A stretch of DNA of 46,690 nt from Lentisphaeria bacterium (GCA_017456805.1 JAFTIQ010000072.1:1-46690), one strand, 5' to 3'; counted from the stretch's first letter, positions 7,979 to 17,645 are shown. The notes: generated by a model not told the origin, from the sequence alone. Made by a program: numbers and translations.

Positions 7979-10381
7979 TTAACGCCGGATCGTCTCTCCG
8001 GAAGCAAAGATCGTTTCTCCCGGCAGAAGGATTTCCGCTGTTACGCCTTCCGGAACCGTGACCTCAAGCGCAAACGTTTCCTTCTTTCTGCAGATGCTTG
8101 CAGAGAAAAGTCCCTGGGGCAATGGAATTTGAAATTCTGCCTGATCCAGCAGACATTCCGGAGTCAGACGGATTTTCTTCCATCCCTGTTCCAGCTGTTC
8201 CAGTCCGAAAATCAATTCCGGAAGATGACTGATCGGGTGAGCACTCCATGCATGAGAAAAAGAAATTTCAGAACCGGAATAATCATTGAAGGTTTCCCAT
8301 ACCGTTCCGGTAGGGAGCATCGGTTCCCACATTCTTTTGATGTATTCCAAGGCTTCTTTTTTCAAACCGCATTGGAACGCGCAATCCAGAAGATAAGTCG
8401 CCCAGAAGGAGGATGGCCTGGCTCCGTTTTTCAATGTCCCGTTCAAACACGGCAGAATGATTTTTTCAATCATATTGTCCCTGGCTTCCGGACAGAGACC
8501 TGTCAGAATTGCCAGAACCTGATCATGAACAGACGGCTCTCCGGTTAAATTTCCGTTTTCATCACGTTCCGGGAGAAAAAGCTGCTGTTCCGGATCAACA
8601 AGCAATTTTTTCGCAATCTTTTTTTCCGTTGCGATTTTCTTCCGCAGTTCTTCGGCTTCTTCACGGAACTCTGTATGTTCCAGCAGTTCCAGATAACGTT
8701 CTTCTGCATAAATATGCCATAAATTCAGGAATGTAGGGATATTCTGCTTGGGCAGGGAACTCCAGTCTTCAAAAAGCCAGAATCTCTTGTCATACCGGAT
8801 CAGACCATCTTCATTCCGTATGGATTCGAAGTAGGAAAAAATTTGTTCCGCCTGCGTCTTATGTCTGAGAAAATGATCTGTATTTTCTGTTTGAAACCAG
8901 AGATCCCGCAGCGTGATGATCCATGTGAGGGAAAAATCCGGAAGAACCTGTCCGCTGTATTTCGTCGGAGCATTGGCATAGGTCAATCCGAACGGCGTTT
9001 TCTGAGCGGCGATACTTTTGATCCCGGCAGAGAGCAGTTTTGTGTCCCCGGTGAGGAATATCGTGTTTTTTGCCTGAACTCTTGCATCGCCCCACCATTG
9101 GGACTGTTCTCTCCAGGGCGTATCAACAAAGGTATCCATGGAGCATACTCTCTGAGTATGAACCGAGATGTCATAAATCCTGTTCAACAGCGGATCTGAA
9201 CAGGAAAACCGACCGGAGATTTCCATGGGATAAACAGCCGTCCGCCAGGAAAGACTGATTTGAAGCGGTTTTGTGTTTTCCCGGATGATCAGACTTACAT
9301 ATCTGGTTCCCATGATCTGAAACAGATCAACCTTGCAAGGCTTTTCTCCCAGATGGAACCTGGAAGCCAGCGCAATCATGCTCCCGTCTTTCGGATGCTG
9401 GGGAAATGCGATCTTCCCTTCCGGGAGATATTGATGGTACATCACGTCAACAATGACGGATTTTTCACTGTTTCCGAACTGAAAAACCGGGACTCCCGGA
9501 AGCCATTGCCCGGCACCGAGATCCAGCGAGAGAATGTTGAATTTTCCTTTCCCTGCTGCCGGAACTGTAAACGATATCTCCTGCTCCGATCTTTCAAAAG
9601 GAAGAACTTCCGGCGCAAAACAGATGGTCTCAAGTTCCCGGTCCACAAACTCCAGAACCGTGTTCCGGATAAGCCCCGGTGCTGTTTCCTGAAGTTCCGC
9701 ACAAATTCCCGTCCCGCAGGATGTGATCTTTTCCGGCACAAGGACCGTTTCCTGAAGCATCGCTATGGAACGTTCAGAAAGATTACTCCACGGAAGTGCC
9801 CCCTGATGTTTTTCGATGCAATACATTCCGGGCATTGCCGGTGGAAATGTATATTCCGACTCTTCCCAGATCCAGGAACGGTCATCATATCTCAGATCAA
9901 GTTCTTCCATTTTTCCCAGCTGGGATGACAGCTGCGCCGTATTGTGATTGTATGCAGTATTCCTGAAAATAACCCAATCTTTTCCATTGGAAACGATTTT
10001 TACCCCATTATCCCAGGCCGCGGAACAGAGCACTCCTGCCGCATCTTTATGATGATAGGAAAAGGTGCTTACTCCCGGATTATGCCCCTCTACTGCAATC
10101 CAGTTGTGTCCTTCTTTCAGATAGGGCAGAAGATCCACAGTGTCATAGTGCCATTCCTGCTGGTGTCCCCGCATGGGACCCCGGCAGACATATTTTCCGT
10201 TAACATACAGTTTATATGCCTGATCCGCAGTAATGTGAAACGGGGCAGCTGTCGGCATTTTGTCCTGCGTAAAATCGTGCCTGAACCCCGCATAGGAGTT
10301 CATCAGATACATGGAAAACTTCGGCCAGATCCAGCGAGCCTCCGGCAAAAATGAACTGAAAGACATACAGTTTTGCTCCAT
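7979..10381 (-). CDS. GH78-like alpha-L-rhamnosidase (six-hairpin glycosidase)
   Basis: Hydrolyses terminal alpha-L-rhamnose in plant or host glycans. The 800 residues show an N-terminal beta-sandwich with the ADQAYKLYVNGKYVCRGPMR block typical of rhamnosidase jelly rolls, then the (alpha/alpha)6 catalytic domain at about 390-720. The family hallmark appears as DTFVDTPWREQSQWWGDAR, with acidic residues in the positions used for catalysis. A C-terminal beta domain follows. No signal peptide is visible, so it probably acts in the cytoplasm on imported oligosaccharides. The start could be MEQNC or the Met five codons later. It begins 4 bp after the stop of the secreted beta-galactosidase-like gene, so the two are co-transcribed. 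The exact substrate is inferred only from the family. Confidence 0.8.
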   Translation of the reverse strand: MEQNCMSFSSFLPEARWIWPKFSMYLMNSYAGFRHDFTQDKMPTAAPFHITADQAYKLYVNGKYVCRGPMRGHQQEWHYDTVDLLPYLKEGHNWIAVEGHNPGVSTFSYHHKDAAGVLCSAAWDNGVKIVSNGKDWVIFRNTAYNHNTAQLSSQLGKMEELDLRYDDRSWIWEESEYTFPPAMPGMYCIEKHQGALPWSNLSERSIAMLQETVLVPEKITSCGTGICAELQETAPGLIRNTVLEFVDRELETICFAPEVLPFERSEQEISFTVPAAGKGKFNILSLDLGAGQWLPGVPVFQFGNSEKSVIVDVMYHQYLPEGKIAFPQHPKDGSMIALASRFHLGEKPCKVDLFQIMGTRYVSLIIRENTKPLQISLSWRTAVYPMEISGRFSCSDPLLNRIYDISVHTQRVCSMDTFVDTPWREQSQWWGDARVQAKNTIFLTGDTKLLSAGIKSIAAQKTPFGLTYANAPTKYSGQVLPDFSLTWIITLRDLWFQTENTDHFLRHKTQAEQIFSYFESIRNEDGLIRYDKRFWLFEDWSSLPKQNIPTFLNLWHIYAEERYLELLEHTEFREEAEELRKKIATEKKIAKKLLVDPEQQLFLPERDENGNLTGEPSVHDQVLAILTGLCPEARDNMIEKIILPCLNGTLKNGARPSSFWATYLLDCAFQCGLKKEALEYIKRMWEPMLPTGTVWETFNDYSGSEISFSHAWSAHPISHLPELIFGLEQLEQGWKKIRLTPECLLDQAEFQIPLPQGLFSASICRKKETFALEVTVPEGVTAEILLPGETIFASGETIRR

Positions 10382-10385
10382 TTCC

Positions 10386-13300
10386 TTAACGGCCGCAGAC
10401 CGGTTTTAACTTCTGCTGCAATGTCTCCACATCGCTTCCATAATAGAAAAGTCTGGTCTCATGAAGCGCAGAATGATATTCAAAAACATCTGTGTTCCGG
10501 GCAATGATTTTGTTGGAATAAACATCCAGAACATCGGCTTTCCGGGGAAGCTTGATCTTCTTGACTCCAGGTGTCCGGGCATGAAGAACAACCAGCGAAT
10601 CATTGGCTTCCAGCGGATCGCCTGTTTCCGAAAACAGATGAACCCCGGACTCTTTCAGAACCTGCATGAGAAACGGCGTGCCCATCTGCCAGGGACCCGA
10701 AAAGTAGGAAAGAGTATTCCCTGTTTTCCGGGAGGCAAGACCCACAGATCCATCTTCATATTTCCCGAGAACTCTGACATTGCTGTCAGTAACTGCAAAC
10801 ATCGGTTTGACCCGGACCGTGGGAGTTCCGTGCCAGCTTCCGTCCGGGAGGGATACCGCAGGCATGATGCTGTTTTCAGCCTGCTTGAAGGTGAATCCGG
10901 TAAGCTGTTTCATGGCGTCCAGAGATGCTTTGTTCTGATGTGCAAATCCGGGCGCATATACCCAGAGAAGCGTGCACTTTTTCTGCTGAAGCTTTCTGAC
11001 CGTTTCCAGAAACTTTTTATCATAGTTGAAACAGTTGAGGAAGGCATAGACTTTATAAGGTTTCGCCCGGTCAAGTGCTTCCGCAAGAACAATATCCACC
11101 GGGGCACCGGTCCGCGCAAAACGTCCCTGATTTCCCACATACATTTCATAGTTCGGAATGTTCTTGACCACCGGAGAACGTTCCACTGTTCCATCTGCAT
11201 TATAGAACTGCTGAAGATATCCGGAAGGTGCTGCCATCGTCAGAACCGGCATGGAAACGATCGCTTTTTCACTGACAACGATCGCCACTTCCGCGTTGCG
11301 CTGCAACTGTTTTTCTTCGCAGAAATCACCAAGAACACGCCGGATCGCAATATCCTTTTCCAGTGCTTTGAAATGAAATGTTCCGGAGAACATCGGATTA
11401 TAATTTTCCGGCTGATTCCGGCAAAGTGCAACCCCGATATTCCGGCGCATTACATGAATACTCTGCTGTTCCGTGACGACTTGAGAGCGGCTTCCGGGGG
11501 TGGACATCACGTCCACCGTGTTGTGGGTCCGGGTGTCATCTTCAATGAACGCGATAATATTATGGTCGCTCAGCGTTGCAAACGGTTTCATATCTCCGAC
11601 GATATCTCCGAGGTTGCGGAGCGGATAAGAGTTGGGAGACATGATGAAATCCACTGAGTTCGTCTGAAGCAGCGTTCTGAGCGCATAATGAGCTCTCATT
11701 TGGGCAACACCTGTATGGTTCAGTGTGGCAACATATCCGAAATAAGTCCCAATGACTTTCTGAATATTCCGTTTTTTCAGATACTCTTTCGCACTGGAAC
11801 AGATCGCTGCAACCAGTTCCGCATTCGCATTGGAATAACTGTCAAAAAAGGCAACTGTTGAAAGATTCTTGGAGGGATCCCAAAGCAGCGTTCCCGCAGG
11901 AACATTACTCCGGACATCCTGTTTGGGAATGGTGAAATCTTTCAGTTCCGGATAATTTTTTGCTGCAAATTCAGCAAATCTTTTCCGGGCGATTTTTGAA
12001 AAATCCAGCTGAAATCCGGGTTCCCAACCAAGGAATTCCGTGGTGTAACCTCCGCCGATCCGATAGCCGATCACTCTGTTCGCATACGGTGAATTTTCAA
12101 CATATTCGATAGCTTTTACAGCAGCTTCCGCCAAATAGCGGGCAGCTTCCCGCGAAAAAATGGAACTTTTATAACCGCCGGATTTTTTCCCGGAAGCATC
12201 GGCAACCATATCATCGGGAAAACGGTGATGAAAGTTCGGCGGAACATAAAGGTCAAGCCCAAGAATAATATATGTATCAGGATAAGCCCTCGTTACTTTT
12301 GCAAAAAGCCGGTCAAACTCAGTGAAGTCATAAATCCCGACTTTCGGATTCCATTTTTCATAATTCGGGGAGGGATTTACTGCAGAAAATGGTGCATCTC
12401 CGGAAATTTTCGGACTCTGATCCCCGAAGTATGAATGGCATTTCGCAAGGCTCATATAAAACGGTTTTCCATTGAGCCGGAACCGGGGCGCATTGCCGAT
12501 CCGGACAACTTGAAACTTGGGCGCCACAGCAAATTTCGGATTCTCCGGAACTCTGGAATCCAGGGAAATCCTGAGATCTCGGCTGACTTTGGAAACAACC
12601 GTAAATGCCTGAGATTCCAAGCGGATCTCATAGTCGCCTGTCGGAATGAAATAGGGCAATTCACAAGTGAATTCTGCTGACCAGCTTGCTGTATTTTCCG
12701 CTTTCAGATCCTTCGCAGGAATCGTGATCGGTTCCGCCCACTGAACCGTATCTCTGGAATAAAGAACAAAACGGAAAGTGAAATCCTCTTCCGGTTTTTT
12801 CCCTTCACAAGTCAGCTTCAGGGTGAGTTTGTCGCCCCACTTGAAATTTTTGCCGGAAACCTGAGCGTTTGTGATCCTCTGAAGATTTTTGAAGTTGATA
12901 TAGTTCAGCGTTGCAAGCCAGGGTGCATTCGGGGGCCCATTCTGCACTATGACGGCATCCCATGATGAGTCATCCACAAGAAGCGTTGCCCAGTTTTTGA
13001 TTTCCCGTTCCGTGCTTTTGAATGATCCGTCCGTGCTGATCTTTTCGCTGGAACCATCGGCATATTGAACGTAAAGTTCGCCGAAAACGCCGCCATGGGT
13101 GTCCTTATTATAATACTGAAACCCCAAGATATTATCCCCTTTTTTCAGAAGGTGTGCCACGTCTGCGACCACCGTTTCCCGCCAGGAATTGGAAAAAGCC
13201 GCTTCTTTTCCGTTGATGACCGCCTGAGAATAATCATCCGCTGTGAACTGAAGTTTCGCATGAACAGGAGTATCCTTCAGAGTGATCTTTTTACGAACGA

Positions 13301-14381
13301 AAAAAGGGCGCATCATCTTCCCCTTTGGAGTGTCCTGGGGCGCCTTGATCATTTTCGCCTGAAAGTAAACGGTATCAAGAACTTTTTTTTTAAGTTGAGA
13401 GACGACTGGCTTCCAATCGGGTGCCGCATCTGTTTTCATTGAGATTTTAGGAAGAGGTTTTGCGCTTGCATTTTTTTCGAAACGGATCTCTTTGATTTCA
13501 AGAGTCCCGCCTGCGGCATTGGTGGGATCCAAACGCAATTTGGTAATGGTTCCCTGATTGTACCATGCATCGTGATTGTTGAGCGCTTTGTCGGATACCC
13601 GCATGGTGTGCCATTGTCCATCGGCGATGAGGGCAGGAAGCCGCCATCTGCGGGAATCGGAAAAGTTTTCTTTTCCTCTGGCAAAATAGAGTTCTCCGCT
13701 GCTTTTGGGTGTTCCCGTTGCACGGTAAACCATGATAAACGTATTGGATTCTCCGGGATCAAGTTCCAGATCATAAGCCATGACGGTGCAATCCGGTTTC
13801 TGGATATCCATAACAATATTGCCGTTGACCAGTTTTCCTTCGCATTTGTAGAAATATTTCCAGACGCGCAGGTCATTTCCTGACCAGAAATTTTTTCCGC
13901 TGATTTTATGCAGTTTGATTTCAGAAATCTCTATTTTTCCTCCGGGTTTGTTGACCGGATCGATCCGAAGGCTTGTGATGTTCCCGCCCGTCAGCCAGGA
14001 AGTCAGATTTTTCGGCGCAATGGTGATCGTATGCTGTTTACCGTCGCTGATGAGAGAAGGAATGAGCCATTTGCGTTTTTCTGAGAATTTTTCGCTTCCG
14101 TGAACAAAAAAGATTTCTCCGGAGCTCGGTGTGGAGATCCCTTCCGCGCGGTAGGTAATGGAAATCGCATTGAAATCCGCCGGATTCGCATTGATGGAAT
14201 CATTGATGATACAGCAGTCAAAGGCAATATCAGTCAGAACCAGTACACCGTTTTCAACCTTATGGGAACAGCGGTGGATCCGCTTCCAATGAGCAAAATT
14301 ATCATTTTTGTTCCAGACAAGTTCCGCAGCAGAAATTTGAAGGAAAAGGACGGCCGCAAGGAATGTAAAAAGCTGTTTCAT
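10386..14381 (-). CDS. Large secreted multidomain beta-galactosidase-like glycoside hydrolase
   Basis: A 1331-residue exported protein (signal MKQLFTFLAAVLFLQISA). Residues about 20-160 and 165-305 are a tandem repeat of one beta-rich domain; both copies carry F.HW/WKYF.., ..SSGE.(F/Y)F.(H/R)G.E.FS..R.W..P.L and GG..(I/L)RIDP-like blocks. Next comes a jelly roll (about 330-500), an Ig-like part, then a TIM-barrel region at about 635-1010 (FRLNGKPFYMSLAKCHSYF; YIILGLDLYVPPNFH; NRVIGYRIGGGYTTEFLGW) resembling clan GH-A/GH42 enzymes. The part after it (PYKVYAFLNCFNYDKKF) resembles the beta-galactosidase trimerisation domain. I place it in the GH42-like group with moderate confidence; the family number is uncertain. 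It lies between the pseudopilin and the rhamnosidase on one strand. Confidence 0.7.
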   Translation of the reverse strand: MKQLFTFLAAVLFLQISAAELVWNKNDNFAHWKRIHRCSHKVENGVLVLTDIAFDCCIINDSINANPADFNAISITYRAEGISTPSSGEIFFVHGSEKFSEKRKWLIPSLISDGKQHTITIAPKNLTSWLTGGNITSLRIDPVNKPGGKIEISEIKLHKISGKNFWSGNDLRVWKYFYKCEGKLVNGNIVMDIQKPDCTVMAYDLELDPGESNTFIMVYRATGTPKSSGELYFARGKENFSDSRRWRLPALIADGQWHTMRVSDKALNNHDAWYNQGTITKLRLDPTNAAGGTLEIKEIRFEKNASAKPLPKISMKTDAAPDWKPVVSQLKKKVLDTVYFQAKMIKAPQDTPKGKMMRPFFVRKKITLKDTPVHAKLQFTADDYSQAVINGKEAAFSNSWRETVVADVAHLLKKGDNILGFQYYNKDTHGGVFGELYVQYADGSSEKISTDGSFKSTEREIKNWATLLVDDSSWDAVIVQNGPPNAPWLATLNYINFKNLQRITNAQVSGKNFKWGDKLTLKLTCEGKKPEEDFTFRFVLYSRDTVQWAEPITIPAKDLKAENTASWSAEFTCELPYFIPTGDYEIRLESQAFTVVSKVSRDLRISLDSRVPENPKFAVAPKFQVVRIGNAPRFRLNGKPFYMSLAKCHSYFGDQSPKISGDAPFSAVNPSPNYEKWNPKVGIYDFTEFDRLFAKVTRAYPDTYIILGLDLYVPPNFHHRFPDDMVADASGKKSGGYKSSIFSREAARYLAEAAVKAIEYVENSPYANRVIGYRIGGGYTTEFLGWEPGFQLDFSKIARKRFAEFAAKNYPELKDFTIPKQDVRSNVPAGTLLWDPSKNLSTVAFFDSYSNANAELVAAICSSAKEYLKKRNIQKVIGTYFGYVATLNHTGVAQMRAHYALRTLLQTNSVDFIMSPNSYPLRNLGDIVGDMKPFATLSDHNIIAFIEDDTRTHNTVDVMSTPGSRSQVVTEQQSIHVMRRNIGVALCRNQPENYNPMFSGTFHFKALEKDIAIRRVLGDFCEEKQLQRNAEVAIVVSEKAIVSMPVLTMAAPSGYLQQFYNADGTVERSPVVKNIPNYEMYVGNQGRFARTGAPVDIVLAEALDRAKPYKVYAFLNCFNYDKKFLETVRKLQQKKCTLLWVYAPGFAHQNKASLDAMKQLTGFTFKQAENSIMPAVSLPDGSWHGTPTVRVKPMFAVTDSNVRVLGKYEDGSVGLASRKTGNTLSYFSGPWQMGTPFLMQVLKESGVHLFSETGDPLEANDSLVVLHARTPGVKKIKLPRKADVLDVYSNKIIARNTDVFEYHSALHETRLFYYGSDVETLQQKLKPVCGR

Positions 14382-14405
14382 ATATTTTACCCCTTTCTGA
14401 TTGGT

Positions 14406-15326
14406 TTAATTTCTTTTGAGCTTTGAAACAAAATTAACCGTTTGGTCATAAACATCGTTTTTGACATTGCTCTGAAGTGTGCCGACATGACCGTCAATAA
14501 AGGTAACTTTCGTGGATCCTTTGTGCGGGAAGAAAATCCGGTCCGGAACCGCAACGTATGTTCCAACATAACGTCCGGCTTTGTAATTATCAGCATCATA
14601 ACTTTCCGCAAGCATGATCTTATCGGAAGCATTTTTGAACCTGGTGAGTTTCTGACTGAGCATGACGGCTGTAATATGCCGGAACGCCACGATGGGCTGA
14701 TCTTCTGTGACCGTTTGGAAACACATGTTCAATCCATAAGAGGGGTAACCGACAGGGCTTGTGGAATTATCAGCCAGAGTGCTGACATCCAGCCCTTTCC
14801 ATGCTGCAAGAACATTATTGCCGAAGGTGGATTTGTTCATGTGACTGATTGTGGTATCGCAGAGCAGCACATTATACGGAATGTAATTGTCTTTGAGCAG
14901 TCTGGTCGTCCAGATGATCCCGGTGCTCCCGTTGGTAAAAACATGGGGCGCGTGATCATCGTTGTCGTTGGCATACATCAGAACTCCCTGTCCGACCTGG
15001 CGGATATTGGATGTACAGTCAGAATTTCTGGCTGATTCCCGCGCATTGTTGAGTGCCGGCAGCAGCATCCCTGCAAGAATTGCGATGATCGCAATCACAA
15101 CCAAAAGTTCAATCAGCGTGAACGCTGATTGAGTGAAGATGTGAAGGTGTGAAGAGTTTGCCTGCGGCAAACGTGAAGTGCGCCCTGACGGGCGTAAGGA
15201 TGTGCAGTTTTTATGAATTTTTTTGAGGCAATATAACGGTAAAACACCTATTTGACAAGTAACACTCACCAAAAGCTCAATCAAAGTGAACTTCTTTCTG
15301 CTTTCCTTTTCGAATAACGTTTTCAT
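14406..15326 (-). CDS. Pseudopilin with in-frame insertion between two class III signal sequences
   Basis: The 306-residue product starts [19 protein letters not shown], a normal prepilin leader, but after LVS it leaves the family and reads about 50 unrelated residues ([18 protein letters not shown] and on) before a second leader, [18 protein letters not shown], and a normal pilin body ([20 protein letters not shown]-terminal H-X9-DG as [14 protein letters not shown]). The interruption is exactly 56 codons and adds no stop. Without it the length, about 250 residues, would match the other pilins here. If prepilin peptidase cuts at the first site, the hydrophobic stalk would be wrong; if at the second, a long leader is removed. 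A GGAGGG ribosome site and a strong promoter precede it. Confidence 0.85.
   Translation of the reverse strand: MKTLFEKESRKKFTLIELLVSVTCQIGVLPLYCLKKIHKNCTSLRPSGRTSRLPQANSSHLHIFTQSAFTLIELLVVIAIIAILAGMLLPALNNARESARNSDCTSNIRQVGQGVLMYANDNDDHAPHVFTNGSTGIIWTTRLLKDNYIPYNVLLCDTTISHMNKSTFGNNVLAAWKGLDVSTLADNSTSPVGYPSYGLNMCFQTVTEDQPIVAFRHITAVMLSQKLTRFKNASDKIMLAESYDADNYKAGRYVGTYVAVPDRIFFPHKGSTKVTFIDGHVGTLQSNVKNDVYDQTVNFVSKLKRN
15100..15290. repeat. Hairpin-rich repeat element inserted in the pilin signal codons
   Basis: Direct copies of a 23-bp prepilin segment at 15100-15122 and 15268-15290 (20 of 23 identical) lie 168 bp apart. The insert contains stem-loops: TCAATCAGCG/CGCTGATTGA (15109-15132), whose left arm is pilin coding sequence; GTTTGCC/GGCAAAC (15156-15172); CGCCC/GGGCG (15181-15194). 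They are separated by GTGAAG-type spacers. The same spacer-hairpin pattern occurs at 43170-43300 with different stem sequences. Confidence 0.7.
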
Positions 15327-15374
15327 GATTCCCTCCGATTCTAAGAGTTATATATTTTTTGATCTATGCTATTT

Positions 15375-15403
15375 AATATATTATATATAGCTTGTTTTGT
15401 CAA
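15375..15403 (-). promoter_or_regulatory. Promoter of the pilin / galactosidase / rhamnosidase unit
   Basis: On the minus strand: TTGACA (15398-15403), 17-bp spacer, TATATT (15375-15380), about 50 bp upstream of the pilin ATG at 15326. The -35 is perfect consensus and the -10 has one mismatch. Confidence 0.75.
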
Positions 15404-15507
15404 GAGGGGTATTGCAAAAAAAATGAAAATTAATTGATCCGGTTTAAAGAATAAGCGCTGTTCCCCATACAGGTTGGTAAATCCTTCTGCTATTTCAACT
15501 TTAAGAT

Positions 15508-15544
15508 GGCATTTCGATTTTTACATCGTAAAAATCGGAATGCC
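15508..15544. repeat. 17-bp inverted repeat
   Basis: GGCATTTCGATTTTTAC (15508-15524) pairs along its whole length, with one G-U, with GTAAAAATCGGAATGCC (15528-15544) around a 3-base loop. It lies in the 390-bp gap between the GntR gene and the pilin. Confidence 0.7.
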
Positions 15545-15639
15545 GCAAAAAGGTTTGGAAATCCTCCTCCGCACAAGGCTCCGGAGGACTGGATAGGGGT
15601 GGAGTTCCGTCTTCGCCTTTCAGGCTGCGCCGTGACAAG

Positions 15640-15691
15640 TTGAGGAGGGGAAAAAGGACCTTTCCTAAAAAGGGCTTTTTCCCCTCCTCAA
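15640..15691. repeat. Long GA-rich/CT-rich hairpin downstream of the GntR gene
   Basis: TTGAGGAGGGGAAAAAG (15640-15656) pairs perfectly with 15675-15691, and CCTTT/AAAGG extends the stem inside. It starts 26 bp after the GntR stop on that strand. No clean T-run follows, so it could be a terminator-like barrier or a REP-type repeat. Bases 15545-15600 hold another imperfect stem (TCCTCCG...CGGAGGA). Confidence 0.6.
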
Positions 15692-15716
15692 GTAACAACC
15701 TTTATTGGGAACAGAG

Positions 15717-16778
15717 CTAAAGAATAATATTTCCGGGAGGACAGAAAATCCATGCGCCTGGGGCTTTCTGCCGCGTTCTGAACCGTTCTTCTATAATGGA
15801 AAACGCAAATTCAAAGTGTTTGTAAAGATTGTTGGGGAGAGTCGGGATCTGCTCCCCGCTGAATGATGGTTTACTGCGGGCAATAGAGATGATGGAAACA
15901 TCTTCCGGGACCCGCAATCCGTTTTCCCGGCAGGCATCAGCCAGCAGCTTGGGTGCAAAAGGATCGATGATGGAATCAATATTCTCTTTATTGTTCCGGA
16001 TCCATTCAGAATATACAGCTTTGGTTTCTGTATCGTTGATATCGAGAGAATTTTCCAGAACAAGGCAGCTTTTATTGAGATTAGCCGGTTCGGCTCCATT
16101 GGAAAGCATGAGAGTGCGCCAGGCAGCGATCCGGAGCATATCCAGCTCTTTTGTGGGGGCTGTCGTGATCAGCGCAGTTTTCGTATGTTTCCGCTCCCGG
16201 AAATATTCAATGCAGCGGCGGACCGTTTCATATTCATCAGAAATAATGCTGGTGATATCCGCATTGCCGGAAAGATGTCCAAGCACGATCACCCGCTGAG
16301 TAACATGCCGGAACGTCGCAGTAAAATTTTCCCAGTTCAATTTGGTAAAAAACAGAACGGAATAGGCATCCGGGGAGTTGATTTCCGGAACACAGGAGGA
16401 GATATCTCCATTCGGAACGGACAGGAGTTTTACCTTCCATCCGGCTTTTTCGAAAAGCTCTTTTCCTCTCATGGCAATATCCCAATCCGCGGAACGTTTG
16501 GTAAGACCTGTAATGAAATTGACCACTTTGCGCGGCGGGATAATATCTGACTGTACATAGCAGACAAAGTAACCGATCCCGTTTTTCGCCTGAAGATATC
16601 CCTCTTTCACAAGGATCTTCATTGCTTTATTCACGGTAACATAACTGACTTTATATTCGCTGCAAAGCTGATGAAGACCGGGGAATCTCTCTCCGAACTG
16701 AAATTCACCGCTTGTGATCCGTGCCGCAAGCTGTTCTTTTAATTTCACCCGTTTACTGTTTTCTGAAACGTCCCGCAT
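15717..16778 (-). CDS. GntR-type transcriptional regulator with LacI-like ligand domain
   Basis: 353 residues. Residues 1-75 form a GntR winged helix (KLKEQLAARITSGEFQFGERFPGLHQL then VSYVTVNKAMKILVKEGYL). The rest resembles a periplasmic-binding-protein/LacI sensor (VVNFITGLTKRSADWDIAMRG; VIVLGHLSG; EDVSIISIARS), so it should bind a sugar and change DNA affinity. It heads the minus-strand group pilin, galactosidase-like enzyme, rhamnosidase and is the likely regulator of that group; this is inferred from position. It has its own promoter and is separated from the pilin by 390 bp containing two hairpins and the pilin promoter. Confidence 0.8.
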   Translation of the reverse strand: MRDVSENSKRVKLKEQLAARITSGEFQFGERFPGLHQLCSEYKVSYVTVNKAMKILVKEGYLQAKNGIGYFVCYVQSDIIPPRKVVNFITGLTKRSADWDIAMRGKELFEKAGWKVKLLSVPNGDISSCVPEINSPDAYSVLFFTKLNWENFTATFRHVTQRVIVLGHLSGNADITSIISDEYETVRRCIEYFRERKHTKTALITTAPTKELDMLRIAAWRTLMLSNGAEPANLNKSCLVLENSLDINDTETKAVYSEWIRNNKENIDSIIDPFAPKLLADACRENGLRVPEDVSIISIARSKPSFSGEQIPTLPNNLYKHFEFAFSIIEERFRTRQKAPGAWIFCPPGNIIL

Positions 16779-16817
16779 AGGTCCTGATTCTCTTTCATGA
16801 TTTCTGCTAAGATCCTT

Positions 16818-16846
16818 AATATATCGCCATTTCCGTAAAATTTCAA
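16818..16846 (-). promoter_or_regulatory. Promoter of the GntR gene at 15717-16778
   Basis: On the minus strand TTGAAA (16841-16846), 17-bp spacer, TATATT (16818-16823), about 40 bp before the ATG. Confidence 0.65.
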
Positions 16847-16892
16847 TTCTGAAAAAAGAAAAAGAGTGCGGATGTTTCCTCTGAAACTCCGG

Positions 16893-16914
16893 AAAAGAAC
16901 GCTGTCGCGCGTTC
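16893..16914 (-). terminator. Weak intrinsic terminator after the XRE-cupin gene
   Basis: On the minus strand GAACGC (16909-16914) pairs with GCGTTC (16897-16902) around six bases, followed by TTTT (16893-16896). It lies about 35 bp past the XRE stop. Confidence 0.4.
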
Positions 16915-16947
16915 AGAAAAACAATTTATTTTTTTTCGGAAAATGGA

Positions 16948-17538
16948 TTATTCTTCTGCTTCCGGATCATCATCGGCAGCAGATCCAACCGGATAAAGAA
17001 TGGTGAGAAGCCGCGCTTTTTCGCCCTGTTCACAATATCCGCGCAGGGGAATTCCTCTGGGAACATGAAATGCATCCCCGCAGGAAAGATGCACCGGAAG
17101 CTGATGATCGATTTCAATCACAATATTTCCGGAAACAACATATCCGGCAAAGTCACAATCCATGGTTTCAAATTCCGGAAGATGTTCTCCTGCAAAATAA
17201 TTTTCATCCATCAATTCCACATGGATATCATCCCGGTGAGGAAGAATAAAGGTATATTCTCTATCGGAATCCGTTACCGTGTGCATGGCACTTTTCCGGA
17301 AGATATACTGTTCATTATTGTTATTATCTTCATCGCTGAAAAAATTGATGAAATTTGTTCCCAGAGCGGTCAGGATACGGCGCAATGTTGCAAGAGTCGG
17401 AGAAGCCTGATCTTTTTCTACTGCTGAAATATAACTGACAGAAACATCTGCCAGCTTTGCGAGCTGACGCAGGGAGATATTGCTCCGCTGACGCAGATTT
17501 CTTAATTTTGCTCCAATATTGGAATCGCTTGTCATCAT
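16948..17538 (-). CDS. XRE-family regulator with C-terminal cupin domain
   Basis: About 196 residues from MMTSDSNIGAKLRNLRQRS. A helix-turn-helix occupies residues about 9-62 (LRQLAKLADVSVSYISAVEKDQASPTLATL), joined to a cupin at about 110-190 (GYVVSGNIVIEIDHQLPVHL; GDAFHVPRGIPLRG). Such proteins usually repress carbohydrate or amino-acid genes and sense a small ligand in the cupin. The in-frame Met at 17652 would place the start inside the divergent promoter, so the ATG at 17538 with GGAG ten bases upstream is preferred. It is transcribed away from the seven-gene cluster beginning at 17736. Repeated GAACA half-sites in the shared intergenic region are probable operators. Confidence 0.8.
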   Translation of the reverse strand: MMTSDSNIGAKLRNLRQRSNISLRQLAKLADVSVSYISAVEKDQASPTLATLRRILTALGTNFINFFSDEDNNNNEQYIFRKSAMHTVTDSDREYTFILPHRDDIHVELMDENYFAGEHLPEFETMDCDFAGYVVSGNIVIEIDHQLPVHLSCGDAFHVPRGIPLRGYCEQGEKARLLTILYPVGSAADDDPEAEE

Positions 17539-17645
17539 TCTACCGTTTCTCCATGTAATTGTCAGGTAATATAGTACATGTTCCTGAAAATACAATATAT
17601 TATCGAAAAAAATGTTTTTTTTTGCTTTTTTTTTCAAAACTCCTA

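Noticed and set aside
15501..15698. 65-codon minus-strand frame
   Set aside because: Lies entirely inside the hairpin cluster; probably a by-product of a repeat.
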